From assembly GCA_013041585.1 (NCBI GenBank), contig JABEVM010000004.1, forward strand, positions 1 to 7,917: DNA of 7,917 nt, read 5' to 3'. This DNA comes from Chlamydiota bacterium. Its GTDB lineage: Bacteria > Chlamydiota > Chlamydiia > Chlamydiales > Rhabdochlamydiaceae. Below, piece after piece: positions 5,994 to 7,917 of the stretch; position 1 is the first letter of the stretch, and the number at the start of each line of letters is the position of its first letter. Both the position numbers and the translations under genes were made by a program. The notes beneath the pieces are model-generated. The model was given only the letters and a program-made list of their open reading frames with translations, was not told the origin of the DNA and made no database searches.

Positions 5994-7766
5994 ATGGCGA
6001 TGTATACAAAAGAAAGTTTAGAAACGTTAAAGCAAAAAATCGACCTTGTAGAAATCATCTCCTCGCACGTACCCCTCCAACGTTTTGGAAGCTCATTTAA
6101 AGCATGTTGCCCGTTTCATGATGAAAAGACTCCTTCTTTTGTCGTGCAAAGGGGAGATTCCCATTACCATTGTTTTGGATGTGGGGCGCATGGAGATGCA
6201 ATCGCTTTCTATATGCATTATTTAAAAATGAACTTTATGGAATCTGTGGAAGCTTTGGCGGAGAGGTTCCAAGTCGTATTACAAGAAAAAGAAGAAACCC
6301 ATAGGCAAGAGAAAAAAGCTCTTAAAGAAGCTTTGCATGAAGCCTCTTCCTTCTATCACTTTTTTTTACTCCATACCGGGGAAGGTCAGGAAGCTCTGCA
6401 ATATTTATATAAAAGAGGGGTTGATCTAGAGTTTATCACTCTTTTTGAAGTGGGGTTTGCTTCCAGAAAAAATGGTCTTTTCCGCACCTACATGTATCAA
6501 AAAGGATTTGACGATACTACTATGGAAGAAGCGGGTCTGATAGCTACCGGTGAAAGTGGAAAAAAAAGAGATTTTTTCTACGATCGGATTACTTTTCCCA
6601 TACGAGATGCTATGGGGTCTGTGATCGGATTTTCTGCGCGTAAAATTCGAGAAGAAACTTTTGGGGGCAAATATATCAATACTCCCGAAACACTCCTTTT
6701 TAAAAAATCTCATACTTTATTCGGACTCAGCTACTGCCGAAAGAGGATTGTGAAAGAAAGAAGGGCTCTGATTGTAGAGGGGCAGATCGATGCTCTTTCT
6801 TTGATTCAAGCAGGTCTTACGATCACGGTTGCGGGGCAAGGGACCGCTTTTGGTGAGGGACATGTGCAAGAACTTTTGCACCTCGGTACAAAGCAAGTAT
6901 ACCTAGCTTTGGACGGAGATGAAGCAGGGCAAGAGGCCATGTCTAAAATAGGTCATCTTTTTCAAAAGAAAGGTGTAGAGGTTTTAATTGTGGAGCTTAC
7001 CTCCGGTAAAGATCCGGATGCTTTCCTAAAAGAAGAGGGAGAAGATGCTTTTGTTTCTCTACTGCAAAAATCGATTTCATATTTAGATTTTTTCTACAAA
7101 AGACTCACTAAGGGGCATAACCTTGATTCTCCAGCAGTAAAAAATGAGATCGTGCAAATCATGACCAAAAAAATCAAAGAATGGGAAAACCCTGTCATGG
7201 TCTATGAGAGCCTTCGTAAGCTTGCCCACATTGCTGAGGTTCCCGAAGCTCTTTTAGGAGTACATGATCAGTACTCATCCTCTCCGATGAAAAGAAGTCA
7301 AAAAGTGGGGTTTGCTGAAGTAGACCCGGATAAAATCTTAGAGGGAGATCTGCTCCGGTGGCTTTTCCTTATAGGGGATAGCGGAGCTCGCTTTGTAGAG
7401 ATGATTAAGCAAAATCTTAAAGCTGAGCATTTTCATTTAGAGGTTTGTAGAGAGCTCTTTTCTTTTTATTTGGATTGTCACAATCAGAATAAGCCTTGTG
7501 ATCTGCTTTCTTTTTCTATTGCTATAGAAAAAGAAGAACATAGGCTTTTTGTTGCAGAAATTTTGCAGAAAAAAATTAATTTACAAAAGCCGGAAGAAGG
7601 GCTCACACAAACGATAGAAAAAATTCTGCAAAGAAATTGGATGCAAGAGCGAGAAGAGATCAAGATGAAAATGTATAGCGGCAAATGCTCCGATGAGGAG
7701 GCGATTGCGCTTGCTAAACAATTTGATGAAATCCGTAAAAATCCTCCGAAAGTGCAGCTTACATGA
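5994..7766 (+). CDS. dnaG: DNA primase DnaG
   Basis: DnaG makes the short RNA primers for leading- and lagging-strand DNA synthesis and is recruited to the fork by the DnaB helicase. At 590 residues it is close to the E. coli length. The N-terminal CHC2 zinc-binding domain shows C39, H42, C60 and C63 with the canonical C-x2-H-x17-C-x2-C spacing. The catalytic core has the basic template-binding region (YDRITFPIRD, then GGKYINTPET at 224-233). The TOPRIM fold has its metal-binding glutamate E262 in VEGQID, the acidic pair D307 and D309 in ALDGDEAG, and D340/D342 in GKDPDAFL. The C-terminal region from about 448 is helical and corresponds to the DnaB-interaction domain. An odd point is Gln in the EGQ motif where E. 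coli has Tyr (EGYMD). The gene is not in an rpsU-dnaG-rpoD arrangement; it diverges from the small gene and overlaps the next gene by 4 nt. Confidence 0.98.
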   Translation: MAMYTKESLETLKQKIDLVEIISSHVPLQRFGSSFKACCPFHDEKTPSFVVQRGDSHYHCFGCGAHGDAIAFYMHYLKMNFMESVEALAERFQVVLQEKEETHRQEKKALKEALHEASSFYHFFLLHTGEGQEALQYLYKRGVDLEFITLFEVGFASRKNGLFRTYMYQKGFDDTTMEEAGLIATGESGKKRDFFYDRITFPIRDAMGSVIGFSARKIREETFGGKYINTPETLLFKKSHTLFGLSYCRKRIVKERRALIVEGQIDALSLIQAGLTITVAGQGTAFGEGHVQELLHLGTKQVYLALDGDEAGQEAMSKIGHLFQKKGVEVLIVELTSGKDPDAFLKEEGEDAFVSLLQKSISYLDFFYKRLTKGHNLDSPAVKNEIVQIMTKKIKEWENPVMVYESLRKLAHIAEVPEALLGVHDQYSSSPMKRSQKVGFAEVDPDKILEGDLLRWLFLIGDSGARFVEMIKQNLKAEHFHLEVCRELFSFYLDCHNQNKPCDLLSFSIAIEKEEHRLFVAEILQKKINLQKPEEGLTQTIEKILQRNWMQEREEIKMKMYSGKCSDEEAIALAKQFDEIRKNPPKVQLT

Positions 7767-7917
7767 AAGAGCACATCATTTTTTTTGATGATCAGTGCTC
7801 CTTCTGTAATCAATGTGTACTTTTAGCTTTAAAACTAGATAAAAGAAAACGCTTTTTCTTCTCCTCGCTTCGAGGGCAAACAGCTTCTAGGTTACTTACA
7901 GAGTCTTATCTAAAAGA
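7763..7917 (+). CDS. DCC-family (DUF393) thiol-disulfide oxidoreductase, N-terminal part
   Basis: The reading frame starts at ATG 7763, inside the dnaG stop (ATGA overlap of 4 nt), and is open to the right edge, giving 51 residues of a truncated gene. The start IIFFDDQCSFCNQC matches the DCC/DUF393 (YuxK-like) N-terminus: a beta strand, then an Asp-x-x-Cys-x-x-Cys motif with C12 and C15, and a further C18. It continues with a helix and a FFFSSLRGQTASRLL segment, resembling the family's 'F-A-S-L-Q-S-x-x-G' region. Family members have a thioredoxin-like CxxC and are predicted to exchange disulfides; their substrates are mostly unknown. No strong Shine-Dalgarno is visible, so translation is probably coupled to dnaG. 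The family call rests on the motif alone because the rest of the protein lies outside the window. Confidence 0.75.
   Translation, partial: MKEHIIFFDDQCSFCNQCVLLALKLDKRKRFFFSSLRGQTASRLLTESYLK

Noticed and set aside
6360..6567. T8 (6360-6367) and A8 (6560-6567) tracts inside dnaG as possible programmed slippage sites
   Set aside because: The dnaG frame is intact and conserved on both sides, so no frameshift is needed to explain the product.
7484..7813. Minus-strand open frame across the dnaG / oxidoreductase junction
   Set aside because: It is antisense to the end of dnaG and the start of the DCC gene, both of which have clear family features.

Overview
The window looks like chromosomal housekeeping DNA from a member of the Chlamydiota, probably a non-Chlamydiaceae ('environmental') lineage. 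Three things suggest this. From memory, the order uvrC - mutS - small hypothetical - dnaG matches Chlamydia trachomatis CT791-CT794. The coding DNA is moderately AT-rich. The flanking hypothetical proteins have a chlamydial look. This assignment is inferred from gene order and protein style, not from a database search, and I cannot name a genus.

Layout, left to right. Positions 8-706 (+) encode an unrecognised protein with two hydrophobic segments. It converges on a minus-strand block that reads right to left: a small Ser/Lys-rich hypothetical (5911-5399), then mutS (5235-2608), then uvrC (2599-755). Between the small gene and mutS there is a weak AT-rich hairpin that could terminate the small gene, followed by a good candidate extended -10 promoter for mutS. 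mutS and uvrC are 8 nt apart, and the uvrC Shine-Dalgarno overlaps the mutS stop codon, so they are very probably co-transcribed. An 82-nt divergent spacer separates the small gene from dnaG (5994-7766, +). The last four bases of dnaG overlap the start of a DCC-family (DUF393) thiol-disulfide oxidoreductase gene that runs off the right edge.

Functionally, the core is DNA maintenance: mismatch recognition (MutS), the dual-incision nuclease of nucleotide excision repair (UvrC) and the replication primase (DnaG). All three are full length and keep their key catalytic and metal-binding residues. No tRNA, rRNA, CRISPR array, insertion sequence or prophage signal was seen. I found no clear new defence or mobile system. 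The least explained items are the two hypothetical proteins, the A9 tract at the end of the small gene, and the inverted repeat over the mutS promoter.
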